Assembly (NCBI RefSeq): GCF_002939185.1
Contig: NZ_POVL01000014.1
Location: 1 to 64,000, forward strand
Reading direction: 5' to 3'
Length of the DNA: 64,000 nt
Source of the DNA: Enterobacter sichuanensis
GTDB taxonomy: Bacteria > Pseudomonadota > Gammaproteobacteria > Enterobacterales > Enterobacteriaceae
Each line of letters starts with the position of its first letter. The first letter of the stretch is position 1. Under the pieces are notes generated by a model. That model saw only the letters and a program-made list of their open reading frames with translations. It ran no database searches and was not told where the DNA came from. The translations under genes were made by a program, and so were the position numbers. Shown here piece by piece: positions 14,212-24,080 of this stretch.

Positions 14212-15131
14212 ATGGGCGCAGGCATTTCCTGCGACAGCACTGACGGTAAACGGCTGGCGAGCGTATCGACGGCAATTCTGACTCTCAGCGGCAGATGCGG
14301 CGTCTGTTGCCAGACAGCATGCACGTCGAAGCGCACATCCGGTGCCTGCTTTAACAGCGGGACGAGTTTTCCCTGATGAATTTCCCGGCTGGCCATCCAG
14401 CAGGGTAACCATGCAATGCCGTGTCCGGCCAGCGCCGCGTCGCAGATCGCCTGCAAATCATCCATATTGAGTGATGAGCGGGGGGTAAAGGTGTGCGAGG
14501 TCCCTGCGTTATCCATCAGTTGCCAGGGTAACACTCTGCCTGCCCGCTGATAGTTAATGGCCGCATGGTGGGGTAAATCAGCCACCGTTTCTGGCTGACC
14601 TCTTTTCTGCAGATACTCCGGCGCGGCGCACAGCACCATGCGGTGTTCTCCCAGTCTTCTGGCGACCAGAACGCTGCTGTCCTGCAGCGTGCCGTTGCGT
14701 ACCGCCATGTCAAACCCTTCCTCGACAAGATCCACCACGCGGTCGCTGAATGACATTTCGAGCTCAAGTCCGGGGTGTTCCTGCGCCAGGTTTATCAGCA
14801 GCGGGGCGACGCACTGGCGACCAAACAGCACCGGCATAGCAACACGCAGGCGGCCGCTGACCTGCTGTTTTCCTGTTTCCAGCAGCGATTCTGCGCCGCG
14901 GATTTCTTCCAGCGCGCGCAGGCAGCGCTCGTAAAAAAGGGCGCCGTTATCAGTCAGGCTCTGGCTGCGGGTCGTGCGGTGAAACAGGCGTACCCCCAGC
15001 CGCTCTTCCAGGCGAGCGATGCTTTTTCCGACCGCTGAGCGTGACAAATGCAGACGGATAGCGGCCTGCGCAAAACTTCCCGCCTCAACGGCGGCCACAA
15101 AAACAGGAATATCCTTCAGCGTATCGGTCAT
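14196..15131 (-). CDS. LysR-family transcriptional regulator
   Basis: The 311-residue protein is a LysR-type regulator of the subgroup with an SFAQAAIRLHLSRSAVGKSIARLE helix-turn-helix near residues 19-42 and a standard effector-binding domain. It is convergent with gyrB and divergent from an oxidoreductase gene at 15240, so it most likely controls that gene and itself from the 108-base space between them. No effector can be inferred. It is absent from this place in E. coli, so the pair is accessory. Confidence 0.88.
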   Translation of the reverse strand: MTDTLKDIPVFVAAVEAGSFAQAAIRLHLSRSAVGKSIARLEERLGVRLFHRTTRSQSLTDNGALFYERCLRALEEIRGAESLLETGKQQVSGRLRVAMPVLFGRQCVAPLLINLAQEHPGLELEMSFSDRVVDLVEEGFDMAVRNGTLQDSSVLVARRLGEHRMVLCAAPEYLQKRGQPETVADLPHHAAINYQRAGRVLPWQLMDNAGTSHTFTPRSSLNMDDLQAICDAALAGHGIAWLPCWMASREIHQGKLVPLLKQAPDVRFDVHAVWQQTPHLPLRVRIAVDTLASRLPSVLSQEMPAPIKKPR

Positions 15132-15239
15132 AGATTGTATCTATTCATTCATCAATTAAGGGAAAATTTATCGCCACTGGCGACCTTTCGTCAACGGTAG
15201 ACTGTAGTCTTGACACTTATTTGATGGCAGGAGAGAAAA

Positions 15240-16265
15240 ATGACAGAGACAATGCAACGCTGGTCCATGAACGCCCTTGGGCGCGAAAGCCTCAAACTTA
15301 TTCAGGAGCCTGTTCCCGAGCCAGGCCCGGGTGAAGTGCGCGTAAGGGTGAATGCTGTTGCGCTCAACTATCGCGATAAAATGGTGATTGAAGGCACTAT
15401 GCCGATCCCGCTTTCCTTCCCGTTTACGCCGGCCTCGGACATGGCGGGGGTGGTGGACAGCACGGGGGAAGGCGTCACCCGTTTCCAGCCTGGCGCTCGC
15501 GTTATTTCCACCTTTTTCCCTGAGTGGTTCGATGGTAAGCCGCAGGCGGACGCACGCAATCTGCCCTATAAAACGTCCGGCGGCTACTTCCAGGGCATGC
15601 TGGCTGAGTATGTGATTGTGAAGGAAGATGCGCTGGTGGCCGCGCCGGAAACCCTGGATGACGCAGAGGCCAGCACCTTACCGTGCGCCGGGCTTACGGC
15701 GTGGTTCGCGCTGATCGAGCGTGGAAACTTGCGCGCCGGGCAAACGGTACTGGTACAGGGCACGGGCGGGGTGGCGATTTTCGCACTGCAAATTGCAAAA
15801 GCCCACGGCGCAGAGGTGTTTGTCACGTCGGGAAGTGATGAAAAACTGGCGCGGGCTAAAAAACTGGGGGCCAGCCAGGGCATCAACCGCGTGAAAGGCG
15901 ACTGGGCTGAAACGACGCTGGCACTCACGCAGGATCGCGGTATTGACCATATTATTGAAACCGTGGGCGGGGAGAACCTGAAGCATTCCCTGCGCGCCGT
16001 TGCCGTTCATGGACGGATATCGGTCATTGGTGTGCTGGCGGGGGCGGAGATTTCACTGTCTGCTGGCGAGCTGTTGCTGAAATCCCCGGTCATTCAGGGG
16101 ATTGGCGTGGGACATCGCCGGGCGCTGGAGGATTTTGTCCGGGCTGTTGATGTCACGAGTCTGAAGCCGGTCATTGAGCACCGCTACCGCTTTGATGAAC
16201 TTGAACAGGCGCTCGAACATCTCGATCGCGGCGCGTTCGGTAAAATCGTTCTCACCCGCGAGTAA
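15240..16265 (+). CDS. Zinc-independent MDR-family alcohol dehydrogenase/quinone reductase
   Basis: The 341-residue protein is a medium-chain dehydrogenase/reductase. An N-terminal GroES-like domain is followed by a Rossmann fold with the nucleotide motif GTGGVAIFALQIA around residues 175-187. The position that binds catalytic zinc in classical alcohol dehydrogenases reads ALNYRDK, with no cysteine, so this is the zinc-free quinone oxidoreductase-like branch that reduces quinones or enones with NAD(P)H. An AGGAG ribosome site precedes the ATG. Divergent from a LysR gene that probably controls it. The substrate is unknown. Confidence 0.85.
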   Translation: MTETMQRWSMNALGRESLKLIQEPVPEPGPGEVRVRVNAVALNYRDKMVIEGTMPIPLSFPFTPASDMAGVVDSTGEGVTRFQPGARVISTFFPEWFDGKPQADARNLPYKTSGGYFQGMLAEYVIVKEDALVAAPETLDDAEASTLPCAGLTAWFALIERGNLRAGQTVLVQGTGGVAIFALQIAKAHGAEVFVTSGSDEKLARAKKLGASQGINRVKGDWAETTLALTQDRGIDHIIETVGGENLKHSLRAVAVHGRISVIGVLAGAEISLSAGELLLKSPVIQGIGVGHRRALEDFVRAVDVTSLKPVIEHRYRFDELEQALEHLDRGAFGKIVLTRE

Positions 16266-16379
16266 GTCATCATTCCCCCGGGATGCGTAAAAGGGGTATT
16301 CCTGTTGCGCAATGTAGCTCTATTTTTGTGTGCTTAATCGCGTTAGCATGAGGCAGCACTCATTTATCCCGGGGAACTC

Positions 16380-17195
16380 ATGGCTATTAAACTCATTGCA
16401 ATCGATATGGACGGCACGCTGCTGCTGCCAGACCACACTATCTCTCCAGCCGTTAAAAACGCGATCGCCGCGGCACGCGCAAAGGGCGTGAATGTGGTCC
16501 TGACCACGGGGCGTCCGTACGCGGGCGTACACAGCTACCTGAAAGAGTTGCACATGAATCAGCCTGGCGACTACTGCATCACCTATAACGGCGCGCTGGT
16601 ACAAAAAGCCGCGGATGGCAGTACGGTTGCGCAAACTGCGCTGAGCTATGACGACTACCTGTTCCTGGAAAAACTGTCCCGTGAAGTGGGTTCCCACTTC
16701 CACGCGCTCGATCGCAATACGCTCTATACCGCCAACCGTGATATCAGCTACTACACGGTACATGAATCCTATGTTGCGACCATTCCGCTGGTGTTCTGCG
16801 AAGCCGAGAAGATGGATCCGGCGACCCAGTTCCTGAAAGTGATGATGATCGACGAACCCGAGATCCTGGATAAAGCGATTGCGCGCATTCCGGCCGAGGT
16901 GAAAGAGAAGTACACCGTGCTAAAAAGCGCGCCGTACTTCCTCGAAATCCTCGATAAACGCGTCAATAAAGGCACGGGGGTAAAATCGCTGGCCGACGCG
17001 CTGGGCATCAAACCTGACGAGATCATGGCGCTGGGCGACCAGGAAAACGACATCGCGATGATTGAATTCGCAGGCATGGGCGTGGCGATGGATAACGCCA
17101 TTCCGTCGGTGAAAGAGGTTGCTAACTTTGTTACCAAATCCAACCTCGAAGACGGTGTGGCCTACGCGATTGAGAAATTTGTACTGTCCCGGTAA
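16380..17195 (+). CDS. yidA: HAD-family sugar phosphatase YidA
   Basis: YidA is a Cof-type HAD phosphatase that acts on sugar phosphates such as erythrose 4-phosphate and alpha-glucose 1-phosphate in vitro. Motif I is IDMDGTLL (residues 8-15, with the nucleophile Asp9 and acid Asp11), motif II is TTGR, and motif IV is GDQENDIAMI. The 271-residue product is near identical to the E. coli protein in plan. A terminator follows directly; dgoR begins downstream on its own promoter. Confidence 0.96.
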   Translation: MAIKLIAIDMDGTLLLPDHTISPAVKNAIAAARAKGVNVVLTTGRPYAGVHSYLKELHMNQPGDYCITYNGALVQKAADGSTVAQTALSYDDYLFLEKLSREVGSHFHALDRNTLYTANRDISYYTVHESYVATIPLVFCEAEKMDPATQFLKVMMIDEPEILDKAIARIPAEVKEKYTVLKSAPYFLEILDKRVNKGTGVKSLADALGIKPDEIMALGDQENDIAMIEFAGMGVAMDNAIPSVKEVANFVTKSNLEDGVAYAIEKFVLSR

Positions 17196-17214
17196 CACAT
17201 TGCCCGCAATCATC

Positions 17215-17243
17215 AGCCTCGGTTATCAACCGGGGCTTTTTTT
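17215..17243 (+). terminator. yidA intrinsic terminator
   Basis: A 10-bp stem (17215-17224 with 17228-17237, one G-U pair, loop ATC) is followed by a run of seven T. Confidence 0.88.
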
Positions 17244-17282
17244 GGCCCTGAGTTTATTGAATTGTTCTTTTTGTGATCTGGA

Positions 17283-17314
17283 TTGTAGTACAACATTAAT
17301 TGATTGTACTACAT
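17283..17314. promoter_or_regulatory. Candidate DgoR operator
   Basis: Two related palindromic sequences, TTGTAGTACAA at 17283-17293 and TTGTACTACA at 17304-17313, are spaced 21 bases start to start, two helical turns, upstream of dgoR. GntR-family regulators bind short inverted repeats like these, so they are likely sites for autorepression by DgoR. This is inference from position and symmetry. Confidence 0.6.
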
Positions 17315-17422
17315 TACAACCACAGAAAAGGCGAAAGGCTTCACGTTTGTACTGCAAAAGTGAGGCGAAATTCAGCGGTCGCGGTAAAGTAGTGATGGAC
17401 TTACAGAGCACAAGGACTCTCC

Positions 17423-18112
17423 ATGACGCTGAACAAAACCGATCGCATTGTCATCACGCTGGGCACTCAGATTGTGGGTGGCAAATACGTTCCCGGTTCG
17501 CCGCTGCCAGCAGAGGCTGAACTGTGTGAGGAGTTTGAAACCTCGCGCAACATCATCCGGGAAGTGTTCCGCTCGCTGATGGCGAAGCGGTTAATTGAAA
17601 TGAAACGCTATCGCGGCGCGTTTGTTGCACCGCGTAACCAGTGGAACTACCTCGATACCGATGTCCTGCAGTGGGTGCTGGAAAACGATTACGACCCGCG
17701 GCTTATCGGTGCGATGAGTGAAGTACGAAACCTGGTCGAACCCGCCATCGCCCGCTGGGCAGCAGAGCGCGCAACGTCAGGCGATCTGGCGCAGATTGAG
17801 TCGGCGCTCAACGACATGATCGCTAATAACCAGAACCGGGAAGCGTTTAACGAGGCGGATATTCGCTATCACGAGGCGGTATTGCAGTCGGTGCATAACC
17901 CGGTGTTACAGCAGCTTAGCGTGGCGATCAGCTCGCTACAGCGAGCAGTATTTGAACGTACCTGGATGGGCGATGAGGCCAACATGCCGAAAACGCTTCA
18001 GGAACATAAAGCGCTGTTTGATGCGATACGGCATCAGGACGGCGATGCGGCAGAGCAGGCAGCACTCACCATGATTGCCAGCTCGACACGAAGGCTGAAG
18101 GAAATCACATGA
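17423..18112 (+). CDS. dgoR: D-galactonate-responsive GntR repressor DgoR
   Basis: DgoR is the FadR-subfamily GntR repressor of the galactonate operon, released by D-galactonate. The 229-residue protein has an N-terminal winged helix-turn-helix (GSPLPAEAELCEEFETSRNIIREVFRSL region, residues about 30-55) and an all-helical FCD effector domain. Its ATG follows AAGGACTCTCC. Its stop overlaps the start of dgoK by 4 bases (ATGA), placing it first in a five-gene operon. Confidence 0.95.
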   Translation: MTLNKTDRIVITLGTQIVGGKYVPGSPLPAEAELCEEFETSRNIIREVFRSLMAKRLIEMKRYRGAFVAPRNQWNYLDTDVLQWVLENDYDPRLIGAMSEVRNLVEPAIARWAAERATSGDLAQIESALNDMIANNQNREAFNEADIRYHEAVLQSVHNPVLQQLSVAISSLQRAVFERTWMGDEANMPKTLQEHKALFDAIRHQDGDAAEQAALTMIASSTRRLKEIT

Positions 18113-18987
18113 CATCACGCTACATCGCAATTGACTGGGGATCGACCAATCTGCGCGCCTGGCTATACCAGGGCGAGCAGTGCCTGGAGAGCAGGCAATC
18201 AGAAGCAGGCGTTACGCGTCTGAACGGGAAATCCCCCGAGGCGGTGTTAGCTGAGGTGACACAAAACTGGCGCGATGGCGCGACGCCGGTGGTGATGGCG
18301 GGAATGGTCGGCAGTAACGTGGGCTGGAAGGTTGCGCCTTATTTGCCTGTTCCTGCCCATTTCTCTGCTATTGGCGAGCAGTTAACGTCCGTTGGCGACA
18401 ATATCTGGATTATTCCCGGTTTGAGCGTCTCGCGTGACGATAACCACAACGTGATGCGCGGCGAAGAGACGCAGCTGCTCGGCGCGCGCACGCTTTCTCC
18501 TTCTTTTGTCTATGTGATGCCGGGTACGCACTGCAAATGGGTACAGGCTGACACGGAGCAAATCCACGATTTTCGCACTGTAATGACCGGCGAGTTACAC
18601 CATTTGCTGCTCAATCATTCTCTGGTGGGCGCTGGCTTACCCGAGCAGAAAACGTCTCCGGAGGCCTTTACCGCCGGTCTTGAGCGCGGCCTCGCTTCGC
18701 CTGATGTTCTGCCGTCTCTTTTTGAAATCCGCGCCTCGCACGTGCTGGGAACCCTCCCGCGCGAGCAGGTCAGCGAGTTTCTTTCCGGCCTGCTGATTGG
18801 CGCAGAAGTCGCCAGCATGTGTGATTTTGTTGCGCAGGGGCAGGCCATCACGATTGTTGCAGGGTCATCGTTGGCTTCACGCTACGAGCAGGCTTTACGT
18901 CGCGCAGGGCACGACGTCTCAACGGTATCCGGTGACACGGCATTTCAGGCAGGAATAAGGAGCATCGCTCATGCAGTGGCAAACTGA
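18109..18987 (+). CDS. dgoK: 2-dehydro-3-deoxygalactonokinase
   Basis: DgoK phosphorylates 2-keto-3-deoxygalactonate to the 6-phosphate, the second step of the De Ley-Doudoroff galactonate pathway. The 292-residue protein has the N-terminal kinase phosphate motif AIDWGSTNLRAWL (residues 7-19) and MPGTHCKWV in the middle, both typical of the family. It overlaps dgoR by 4 bases and dgoA by 17 bases; the dgoA ribosome site AAGGAG is inside its 3' end. Confidence 0.96.
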   Translation: MTSRYIAIDWGSTNLRAWLYQGEQCLESRQSEAGVTRLNGKSPEAVLAEVTQNWRDGATPVVMAGMVGSNVGWKVAPYLPVPAHFSAIGEQLTSVGDNIWIIPGLSVSRDDNHNVMRGEETQLLGARTLSPSFVYVMPGTHCKWVQADTEQIHDFRTVMTGELHHLLLNHSLVGAGLPEQKTSPEAFTAGLERGLASPDVLPSLFEIRASHVLGTLPREQVSEFLSGLLIGAEVASMCDFVAQGQAITIVAGSSLASRYEQALRRAGHDVSTVSGDTAFQAGIRSIAHAVAN

Positions 18988-19588
18988 TCTTCCCCTTATC
19001 GCGATTTTGCGCGGTATCACGCCCGATGAGGCATTAGCTCATGTCGGGGCGGTTATCGATGCCGGGTTCGACGCGGTAGAAATCCCGCTCAACTCGCCGG
19101 ATTGGGAAAAAAGCATCCCGGCAGTGGTGGAAGCGTTTGGTGATAAGGCGCTGATTGGCGCGGGGACCGTGCTAAAACCGGAGCAGGTGGACAGGCTGGC
19201 AAAGATGGGCTGCAAGCTTATCGTCACCCCCAACATTCATCCTGAGGTGATTCGTCGCGCAGTGGGTTACGGCATGACCGTCTGCCCGGGATGCGCCACG
19301 GCCACAGAAGCCTTTGCCGCTCTCGATGCGGGCGCACAGTCGCTCAAAATTTTCCCGTCGTCGGCCTTTGGCCCGGATTACATCAAAGCGCTGAAAGCGG
19401 TCTTACCCGCCAGCGTGCCGGTCTTTGCCGTGGGCGGCGTCACGCCAGAAAACCTGGTGCAGTGGATAAAAGCAGGCTGTGTGGGCGCGGGGCTGGGCAG
19501 CGATCTCTATCGCGCCGGGCAGTCCGTAGAACGTACCGCGCAGCAGGCGGCAGCATTTGTGAAAGCGTATCGAGAGGCAGTGCAATGA
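18971..19588 (+). CDS. dgoA: 2-dehydro-3-deoxy-6-phosphogalactonate aldolase
   Basis: DgoA splits KDPGal into pyruvate and glyceraldehyde 3-phosphate. The 205-residue class I aldolase of the KDPG family has [12 protein letters not shown] near the N-terminus, [10 protein letters not shown] around residues 58-67, and the Schiff-base lysine in [12 protein letters not shown] near residue 126. The start is the ATG at 18971 within the dgoK end. Its stop overlaps the dgoD start (ATGA). Confidence 0.96.
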   Translation: MQWQTDLPLIAILRGITPDEALAHVGAVIDAGFDAVEIPLNSPDWEKSIPAVVEAFGDKALIGAGTVLKPEQVDRLAKMGCKLIVTPNIHPEVIRRAVGYGMTVCPGCATATEAFAALDAGAQSLKIFPSSAFGPDYIKALKAVLPASVPVFAVGGVTPENLVQWIKAGCVGAGLGSDLYRAGQSVERTAQQAAAFVKAYREAVQ

Positions 19589-20733
19589 AAATAACCAAAC
19601 TTACCACTTACCGTTTACCCCCGCGCTGGATGTTCCTGAAAATCGAAACCGATGAAGGTGTTGTCGGCTGGGGTGAGCCGGTGATCGAAGGCCGTGCACG
19701 CACGGTTGAAGCCGCCGTGCACGAGCTGGGAGAGTACCTGATTGGCCAGGATCCTGCGCGCATCAACGACCTGTGGCAGGTAATGTATCGTGCAGGTTTC
19801 TACCGTGGTGGCCCGATCCTGATGAGCGCCATCGCCGGTATCGACCAGGCGCTGTGGGATATCAAAGGCAAAGTGCTGAATGCCCCGGTCTGGCAACTGA
19901 TGGGCGGCCTGGTGCGCGACAAAATCAAAGCCTATAGCTGGGTGGGCGGCGATCGCCCTGCGGAAGTGATCGACGGCATCACGCAGTTGCGCAACATTGG
20001 TTTTGACACCTTCAAGCTCAACGGCTGTGAAGAGATGGGCGTGATCGATAACTCACGAGCGGTAGACCGCGCGGTGAATACCGTGGCGCAAATCCGTGAA
20101 GCCTTCGGCAACGAGATTGAGTTTGGGCTGGATTTCCACGGACGCGTCAGCGCGCCGATGGCGAAAGTGCTGATTAAAGAGCTGGAGCCGTATCGCCCGC
20201 TGTTTATTGAAGAGCCGGTGCTGGCCGAGCAGGCTGAGTACTATCCGAAACTCGCAGAACAGACGCACATTCCCATCGCCGCGGGTGAACGCATGTTCTC
20301 GCGCTTCGAGTTTAAACGTGTGCTGGAAGCGGGCGGCATTGCGATCCTGCAGCCGGATCTCTCCCACGCGGGCGGCATCACCGAATGCTACAAAATTGCC
20401 GGAATGGCAGAAGCCTACGATGTGGCGCTGGCACCACACTGTCCGCTCGGGCCGATCGCGCTGGCGGCCTGTCTGCACGTAGATTTTGTCTCCCGCAATG
20501 CCGTGTTCCAGGAGCAAAGCATGGGCATTCACTATAACAAAGGCGCGGAGCTGCTCGACTTTGTGAAAAACAAAGAAGACTTCAGCATGGAAGGCGGTTT
20601 CTTTAAACCGTTAACGAAGCCGGGCCTGGGCGTAGAAATTGACGAAGCCAAAGTTATTGAGCTCAGTAAAAACGCGCCAGACTGGCGTAACCCGCTGTGG
20701 CGTCATGAGGACGGCAGTGTAGCGGAGTGGTGA
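19585..20733 (+). CDS. dgoD: D-galactonate dehydratase
   Basis: DgoD removes water from D-galactonate to give 2-keto-3-deoxygalactonate, the first step of the pathway. The 382-residue protein is an enolase-superfamily enzyme of the mandelate racemase group: an N-terminal capping domain, then a barrel with magnesium ligands in LDFHGR, FIEEPV and AAGER. I chose the ATG at 19585, which gives the family length; a much longer open frame upstream lies in another frame of dgoA and is not used. REP sequence follows the stop. Confidence 0.97.
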   Translation: MKITKLTTYRLPPRWMFLKIETDEGVVGWGEPVIEGRARTVEAAVHELGEYLIGQDPARINDLWQVMYRAGFYRGGPILMSAIAGIDQALWDIKGKVLNAPVWQLMGGLVRDKIKAYSWVGGDRPAEVIDGITQLRNIGFDTFKLNGCEEMGVIDNSRAVDRAVNTVAQIREAFGNEIEFGLDFHGRVSAPMAKVLIKELEPYRPLFIEEPVLAEQAEYYPKLAEQTHIPIAAGERMFSRFEFKRVLEAGGIAILQPDLSHAGGITECYKIAGMAEAYDVALAPHCPLGPIALAACLHVDFVSRNAVFQEQSMGIHYNKGAELLDFVKNKEDFSMEGGFFKPLTKPGLGVEIDEAKVIELSKNAPDWRNPLWRHEDGSVAEW

Positions 20734-20741
20734 TCGCCCTC

Positions 20742-20773
20742 CCGTAGGCCCGGTAAGCGAAGCGCCACCGGGC
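20742..20773. repeat. REP element between dgoD and dgoT
   Basis: The sequence has the enterobacterial REP form: GTAGGCCCGGT, a short AAGCGAAGCGCC spacer, then ACCGGGC. The 7-bp stem joins 20748-20754 with 20767-20773. Such elements between operon genes stabilise upstream mRNA or lower downstream expression. Confidence 0.85.
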
Positions 20774-20864
20774 AAAAAAACATACATAAAAAACTATAAC
20801 CCTCTGTAAATTACAGGGCATGGTGAGCGGCTTCGCTGTGCCCAAAATCTGGAGACAGATTGCG

Positions 20865-22157
20865 ATGGATATTCCAGTTACTGCTGCAAAAATCGGGCGT
20901 CGCCGCTACCTGACGCTCATCATGATCTTTATTACCGTGGTCATTTGCTATGTCGACCGCGCCAATCTTGCCGTAGCATCGGCTCATATTCAGGAAGAGT
21001 TTGGTATCACCAAAGCGGAAATGGGCTACGTCTTCTCGGCGTTTGCCTGGCTTTATACGCTCTGCCAGATCCCCGGCGGCTGGTTCCTGGACCGCGTGGG
21101 GTCACGTCTGACTTACTTCATCGCCATTTTAGGCTGGTCCGTGGCGACCCTGTTCCAGGGTTTCGCGACCGGGCTGATGTCGCTGATTGGTCTGCGCGCC
21201 ATTACCGGTATTTTTGAAGCACCAGCATTCCCGACCAACAACCGCATGGTGACCAGCTGGTTCCCGGAGCATGAGCGTGCTTCTGCCGTGGGCTTCTACA
21301 CCTCCGGACAGTTTGTTGGCCTGGCGTTCCTGACGCCGCTGCTCATCTGGATCCAGGAGCTGCTTAGCTGGCACTGGGTGTTTATTGTCACCGGCGGGAT
21401 CGGCATTATCTGGTCGCTAATTTGGTTTAAGGTCTATCAACCTCCGCGGCTGACCAAAAGCATCACTAAAGCCGAGCTGGACTACATCCGCGATGGCGGC
21501 GGTCTGGTGGATGGCGATGCGCCCGTGAAAAAAGAGGCGCGCCAGCCGCTCACCAGAGCGGACTGGAAGCTGGTCTTCCATCGTAAGCTTGTGGGGGTGT
21601 ATCTGGGCCAGTTTGCGGTCACGTCGACGCTGTGGTTCTTTCTCACCTGGTTCCCGAACTACCTGACGCAGGAGAAGGGGATCACCGCGCTGAAGGCGGG
21701 CTTTATGACCACCGTACCGTTCCTTGCGGCCTTCTTCGGGGTACTGCTTTCGGGCTGGCTGGCGGACAAACTGGTGAAAAAAGGCTTCTCGCTGGGGGCT
21801 GCGCGTAAAACACCGATTATCTGCGGGCTGCTGATCTCAACGTGCATCATGGGCGCCAACTACACTAACGATCCGGTATGGATTATGACCCTGATGGCCG
21901 TGGCGTTCTTCGGAAACGGTTTTGCCTCCATTACCTGGTCGCTGGTGTCGTCGCTGGCACCGATGCGTCTGATCGGCCTGACCGGTGGCGTGTTCAACTT
22001 CGTTGGCGGGCTGGGCGGGATCACCGTGCCGCTGGTCATCGGTTACCTGGCGCAGGATTACGGTTTTGGCCCGGCGCTGGTCTACATCTCCGCCGTGGCA
22101 TTGATTGGTGCGCTCTCCTACATCCTGCTGGTAGGCGATGTTAAACGAGTAGGCTAA
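20865..22157 (+). CDS. dgoT: D-galactonate:proton symporter DgoT
   Basis: DgoT is the anion:cation symporter (SLC17-like) MFS transporter that imports D-galactonate. The 430-residue protein starts [16 protein letters not shown] and shows twelve hydrophobic segments, with VDRANLAVA in helix 1 and [10 protein letters not shown] in the helix 2-3 loop. A longer in-frame start upstream is ignored because the chosen ATG matches the E. coli protein exactly. About 130 bases with a REP element separate it from dgoD. Confidence 0.96.
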   Translation: MDIPVTAAKIGRRRYLTLIMIFITVVICYVDRANLAVASAHIQEEFGITKAEMGYVFSAFAWLYTLCQIPGGWFLDRVGSRLTYFIAILGWSVATLFQGFATGLMSLIGLRAITGIFEAPAFPTNNRMVTSWFPEHERASAVGFYTSGQFVGLAFLTPLLIWIQELLSWHWVFIVTGGIGIIWSLIWFKVYQPPRLTKSITKAELDYIRDGGGLVDGDAPVKKEARQPLTRADWKLVFHRKLVGVYLGQFAVTSTLWFFLTWFPNYLTQEKGITALKAGFMTTVPFLAAFFGVLLSGWLADKLVKKGFSLGAARKTPIICGLLISTCIMGANYTNDPVWIMTLMAVAFFGNGFASITWSLVSSLAPMRLIGLTGGVFNFVGGLGGITVPLVIGYLAQDYGFGPALVYISAVALIGALSYILLVGDVKRVG

Positions 22158-22173
22158 TTCTTCCGGATGTTTT

Positions 22174-22202
22174 ACCCTGATGCGAAAACCGCGCATCAGG
22201 GT
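22174..22202 (+). terminator. Hairpin between dgoT and yidR
   Basis: An 11-bp perfect stem (ACCCTGATGCG at 22174-22184 with 22192-22202) with a 7-base loop sits 6 bases before the yidR ATG. It lacks a downstream T-run, so it may end dgo messages inefficiently or hide the yidR ribosome site CAGGG, which lies in the right arm. Confidence 0.6.
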
Positions 22203-22208
22203 ATCTTC

Positions 22209-23438
22209 ATGAAACAAATCACCTTCGCTTCCCGTAACCACCAGCTCACCAATATCAATACCTGGATGCCGGACAGCCAGTGGCTGGTCTACGACGTACG
22301 CCCGTCCGGCGCGTCGTTCACCGGTGAAACCATTGAGCGGGTTAACATCCATTCGGGCGAGGTGGAGGTGATTTATCGCGCCACAGACGGCGCACACGTT
22401 GGCGTGGTGACCGTTCATCCCGCACAAGAGAAATATGTCTTTATCCACGGCCCGAAAAACCCGGACGCAGACTGGCACTATGATTTTCACCATCGCCAGG
22501 GGGTGATTGCGCATCACGGCCAGGTGAGCAATCTGGATGCGATGGATATCACCGCGCCTTACACCGCAGGCGCGCTGCGTGGCGGCACCCATGTCCATGT
22601 CTTTAGCCCGAACGGACAGTTCGTCAGCTTTACCTATAATGACCACGTGTTGCATGAGCGCGATCCAAAGCTTGATTTACGCAACGTCGGCGTGGCTGCG
22701 CCTTTCGGTCCGGTGAAGCCGAAGAGTAACCATCCTCGGGAGTATTCGGGCACCTTCTGGAGCGTGCTGGTTAGCCGCACGACGCCCAACCCGCAGCCGG
22801 GCAGCGATGAGATCAACCGCGCCTACGAAGAGGGCTGGGTAGGCAACGGCAGGCTGGCGTTTATCGGTGACACCCTCTCTGCGCAGGGCGAAAAAGTGCC
22901 TGAGCTGTTTATTGTCGATTTGCCAGAAGACGAACAGGGCTGGAAGCGTGCGGGCGATGTGCCGCTACAGGGCACGCCGGCAATCCTGCCCGCTCCGCCT
23001 GCAGGCGTGAAGCAGCGTCGTCTGACCTTTACCCATCAGAACCGGTATCCGGGGCTGGTGAACGTGCCGCGTCACTGGGTGCGCAGCAATCCGCAAGGAA
23101 CGCAGATTGCGTTCCTGATGCGCGATGATAACGGTATCGTGCAACTGTGGCTGATCTCCTCCGAGGGTGGTGAGCCGCGCCAGTTAACGCATACAGAAAA
23201 CGGTATCCAGTCGGCATTCAACTGGCATCCTTCGGGCAACCGCCTGGGATTTGTCATGGAAGATCGTATCGCCTGCTGCGACGCACGGACCGGAGAGGTG
23301 ACGTTTTTGACGTCCGATCACGGCAATCCACCGTCTGCTGATGCGGTGGTGTTTTCGCCAGACGGGCGCTTTATTGCGTGGATGGAGGAGACAGGCGGTT
23401 TCCGTCAGCTTTGGTTAACGGAAACCGCACAGAACTAG
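22209..23438 (+). CDS. yidR: YidR, TolB-like beta-propeller protein (DUF3748)
   Basis: The 409-residue product is YidR, a protein of unknown function. It has repeated WD-like/TolB segments such as HVHVFSPNGQFVSFTYND, AFNWHPSGNRLGFV and AVVFSPDGRFIAWME, so a beta-propeller is likely. No signal peptide is visible, so it should be cytoplasmic. I chose the ATG at 22209 because the sequence from MKQITFASRNHQLTN matches the E. coli protein. It directly follows dgoT and may be read with the dgo operon. Its last 4 bases overlap the convergent yidQ. Confidence 0.88.
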   Translation: MKQITFASRNHQLTNINTWMPDSQWLVYDVRPSGASFTGETIERVNIHSGEVEVIYRATDGAHVGVVTVHPAQEKYVFIHGPKNPDADWHYDFHHRQGVIAHHGQVSNLDAMDITAPYTAGALRGGTHVHVFSPNGQFVSFTYNDHVLHERDPKLDLRNVGVAAPFGPVKPKSNHPREYSGTFWSVLVSRTTPNPQPGSDEINRAYEEGWVGNGRLAFIGDTLSAQGEKVPELFIVDLPEDEQGWKRAGDVPLQGTPAILPAPPAGVKQRRLTFTHQNRYPGLVNVPRHWVRSNPQGTQIAFLMRDDNGIVQLWLISSEGGEPRQLTHTENGIQSAFNWHPSGNRLGFVMEDRIACCDARTGEVTFLTSDHGNPPSADAVVFSPDGRFIAWMEETGGFRQLWLTETAQN

Positions 23439-23767
23439 CGTGGAGGCATTTCCGCGGGCGGGATAACGGCGTTTGTCGCCAGATTTTCCTGCTCGCTTTT
23501 TTCTACCCGTGAGCGCACAGAGTCGTCCTTACGAAATATATCCCACGGAAGCAGAAGCGTATCTGCCACAGCCGTAAACGGCATATCGAGGATAACCAGG
23601 GATTTGGTGCCCCAGTTGGTATCGTCATCGGAGATCATCGCCGCGCTGGCGCGCGTCCCCGGATATGTTCCTTCTTTACCGCCGGTGTGAGACATCACGC
23701 TCGAACACCCGCAAAGTAAAACTACCCCGCTGAACGTCGTCAGCTTTATCAGAACATTTTTCATCAT
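23435..23767 (-). CDS. yidQ: YidQ lipoprotein (DUF1375)
   Basis: A small lipoprotein of unknown function, about 110 residues. A hydrophobic signal segment ends in the lipobox LLCGC, with the lipidated cysteine near residue 21, followed by SS, which favours outer-membrane sorting. The mature part carries the family's GTRASAAMISDD and FTAVADTLLLPWD. The exact start is unclear among three consecutive codons (GTG, ATG, ATG); I use the first ATG. It converges on yidR. Confidence 0.88.
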   Translation of the reverse strand: MMKNVLIKLTTFSGVVLLCGCSSVMSHTGGKEGTYPGTRASAAMISDDDTNWGTKSLVILDMPFTAVADTLLLPWDIFRKDDSVRSRVEKSEQENLATNAVIPPAEMPPR

Positions 23768-23946
23768 CACTCAGTCATCGTTAATGGCACTGCATAGACC
23801 TGCAACTCAGGGTTATAGCGAGCCTTATCCAAAATGGATAGCCCGATAACCCCGCACTGTGGCAGCCATCGCAATTTAACCCTTTGTGCTGTTGTCCCAG
23901 TCTAAGCGAGATGCACAAAAGTGCAAAAAAAAGTGCAGTTGTCGTG

Positions 23947-23974
23947 CTTGAAAAGCCCGGTTGCAGACCCATTT
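23947..23974 (+). promoter_or_regulatory. Sigma-32 heat-shock promoter of ibpA
   Basis: CTTGAAA at 23947-23953 and ACCCATTT at 23967-23974, with 13 bases between, closely match the sigma-32 consensus (CTTGAAA, then CCCCATNT). Transcription would start near 23982, about 100 bases before the ibpA ATG. Confidence 0.85.
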
Positions 23975-23981
23975 TAAGAAT

Positions 23982-24080
23982 GTGGCCCGATAACGAACAC
24001 GCCTGATGGGTGTTCGGGGGCGCAAAGGCCTGTCCATGGTGGAAGGCACTATTTTCTCGCTGATTTCAGGAGTTTTATTT
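23982..24080 (+). promoter_or_regulatory. ibpA 5' UTR, probable ROSE-type RNA thermometer
   Basis: The roughly 100-base leader of ibpA in enterics folds so that the ribosome site is masked at low temperature and exposed by heat. Here the leader has the same position and length, and the ribosome site CAGGAG (24067-24072) can be sequestered by upstream pyrimidine-rich segments. Structure is inferred, not computed. Confidence 0.65.

Noticed and set aside
19291-19584. N-terminal extension of dgoD
   Set aside because: It is read through dgoA in another frame; the ATG at 19585 gives the conserved length.
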